Below are positions 5,609-6,421 of a DNA stretch of 6,421 nucleotides, one piece after another. Made by a program: the position numbers and the translations under genes. Source of the DNA: JAMXLO01 sp046735215 (GTDB taxonomy: Bacteria; Pseudomonadota; Alphaproteobacteria; Acetobacterales; Acetobacteraceae). Position 1 is the stretch's first letter; each line of letters starts with the position of its first letter. A model generated the notes under the pieces. The model made no database searches and was not told the origin of the DNA. It was given only the letters and a program-made list of their open reading frames with translations. The stretch lies in the NCBI GenBank assembly GCA_046735215.1, contig JBKPSV010000080.1, positions 1 to 6,421 on the forward strand. The letters run 5' to 3'.

Positions 5609-6342
5609 ATGAGGGCCGCTTATGACCGCATCTTGACCAGCGTGTCGGCAGCCTGCCGCGTCCGGACGGGCTGATCGCGGCGCACCATGCGCATGAAAGC
5701 AGAGAACCCTTTGAAGAGTCGCGCTTTCCGCGAACGCTGAGCGAGGTGGTGCGCCGGCAGCACGCTATTGGCATCGACCTCCAGGCGATGGCGTATCCGG
5801 CAAGCCCATGGCCACGCGCGTGCAGCATGGCTCATGGTGGCGCCATTCCTGGGCCCGTCTCGGCGGCCTCGATTTCCGGGAACGCCAAGCCCATGCGACA
5901 CGCCCCTCGGCGGTCTCGCCCCGGCGAGGTGATGCTGACAAGATTCGCCACCGGCGGAACCGCAGCCGATGCCGAGCCGGAATGCGGCATCCGGCCCGCG
6001 TCCGCCAGCGCCGGCGTGCGGGGGGCCGATCACCTATACCGGCCAGGACGCTATCGCCACCGACATTGCCAACTTCAAGGCACAATGCAGGCAACCGGGG
6101 TGCACGAAGGCTTCATCAGCGCGGTCGCGCCCGGCAGCGCCCGCCGATGCGATGCGCGAGGAGTATCGGGCCATTGTCGAGGCCGGGCTGATCCTTCAGC
6201 TGGACGATCCGGCGATCGCCGAGAACTGGGACATGATCAATCCCGCGCCGGCCGTGGAAGAGTATCGCCGGTTCTCAATGGTGATGCTGGCAATCAACGC
6301 CGGTGCCTATCCTTCGAGGCCGGCAATGTGCGGCACGAGTAA
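5609..6342 (+). pseudogene. Decayed cobalamin-independent methionine synthase (MetE C-terminal-like) gene
   Basis: Fragments of one protein are spread over all three rightward frames, in the right order. The family consists of zinc-dependent MetE C-terminal-type barrels of roughly 370 residues, related to enzymes that methylate homocysteine. The pieces are: MRAAYDRILTS (5609-5641); VGSLPRPDGLI to HAIGIDL (5644-5781), one base out of frame; GDGVSGKPMATRVQHGSWW onward (5784 to about 5880), shifted again; a scrambled stretch about 5890-5985 containing PGEVMLTRFA; GPRPPAPACGGPITYTGQD to ANFKA (about 5993-6082); GVHEGFISAVAPGSA (about 6098-6142); DAMREEYRAIVEAG to EEYRRFSMV (6146-6282); MLAINAGAY (about 6284-6310); and SFEAGNVRHE with stop TAA (6310-6342). 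Material is missing before DAMREEY and, in frame, between RRFSMV and MLAIN. The latter gap should remove the His-x-Cys zinc ligands, and the cut after RHE removes the last Cys ligand. The gene cannot make an active enzyme. The ancestral substrate is not certain, since many members of this family are not true methionine synthases. Confidence 0.85.
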
Positions 6343-6421
6343 GCGCCCGCTCCGAACTGAGAGACATGTGTTGCCTCCCGAAGCCTGGGTGTTGAACCCA
6401 CCGCAGCAGCCGATCGCGGCA
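6343..6421. other. Terminal 79 bases with no recognisable feature
   Basis: The sequence after the pseudogene stop does not continue the methionine-synthase-like protein in any rightward frame that I can recognise (the expected H-E-W-x-x-W continuation is absent). No start with a good ribosome binding site leads off the right edge. It may be the flank of a deletion, or unrelated DNA. Confidence 0.5.

Noticed and set aside
5620..6033. 137-residue open frame on the minus strand over the pseudogene
   Set aside because: It is compositionally biased (Gly, Arg, Pro) with no family resemblance, while plus-strand fragments match one protein family in order.
5746..6342. 198-residue plus-strand frame as an intact novel gene
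   Set aside because: Only parts of it (VVRRQHAIGIDL, GVHEGFISAVAPGSA, SFEAGNVRHE) read as the methionine-synthase-like family; the stretches between are out-of-frame translations. It is a pseudogene segment, not a new gene.
6275..6367. 30-residue minus-strand frame starting at 6367 behind a GGAGG ribosome-binding-like site
   Set aside because: It is short, antisense to the pseudogene end and without recognisable features. The Shine-Dalgarno-like match alone is not enough.

Overview
The window is GC-rich, densely coded DNA from a proteobacterium. An alphaproteobacterium, possibly an acetic-acid-bacterium relative, is my guess from the flavour of the Hsp20, the ABC exporter and the MetE-like remnant; nothing in the sequence fixes the taxon. 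It holds six intact protein genes and one decayed gene. I see no tRNA, rRNA, CRISPR array or insertion sequence.

Layout. Positions 50-574 (+) encode a small heat-shock chaperone of the Hsp20 family. A 122-bp gap with a strong 12-bp hairpin follows. Then come four closely spaced rightward genes that look like one transcription unit: a PsiF-type secreted protein (697-1005), a membrane-anchored DUF2491 protein (1013-2362), a four-helix DUF350 membrane protein (2381-2812) and a PspA/IM30-like coiled-coil protein (2844-3614). Facing them, with only 5 bp between stop codons, is a leftward gene for a fused permease-ATPase ABC exporter (3620-5527). Rightward from 5609 lies a heavily decayed cobalamin-independent methionine-synthase-like gene. 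It keeps its ribosome binding site and start but has many frame changes and at least two internal deletions, and it stops at 6342. The last 79 bases hold nothing I can identify.

How it fits together. DUF2491 (YjfK-like), DUF350 (YjfL-like) and a PspA-like protein (YjfJ-like) occur side by side in the E. coli yjf locus, where a YjfC-type ATP-grasp enzyme is also present. Here the same three families appear in a different order, without the ATP-grasp enzyme, and behind a PsiF gene. The DUF2491 protein has also gained a signal peptide, a Ser/Gly/Gln-rich exported segment and a transmembrane helix. The likely theme is inner-membrane or envelope stress, which would suit an Hsp20 neighbour, but the function of this cassette is inference. 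The ABC exporter and the pseudogene look like separate units sharing an 81-bp divergent intergenic region.
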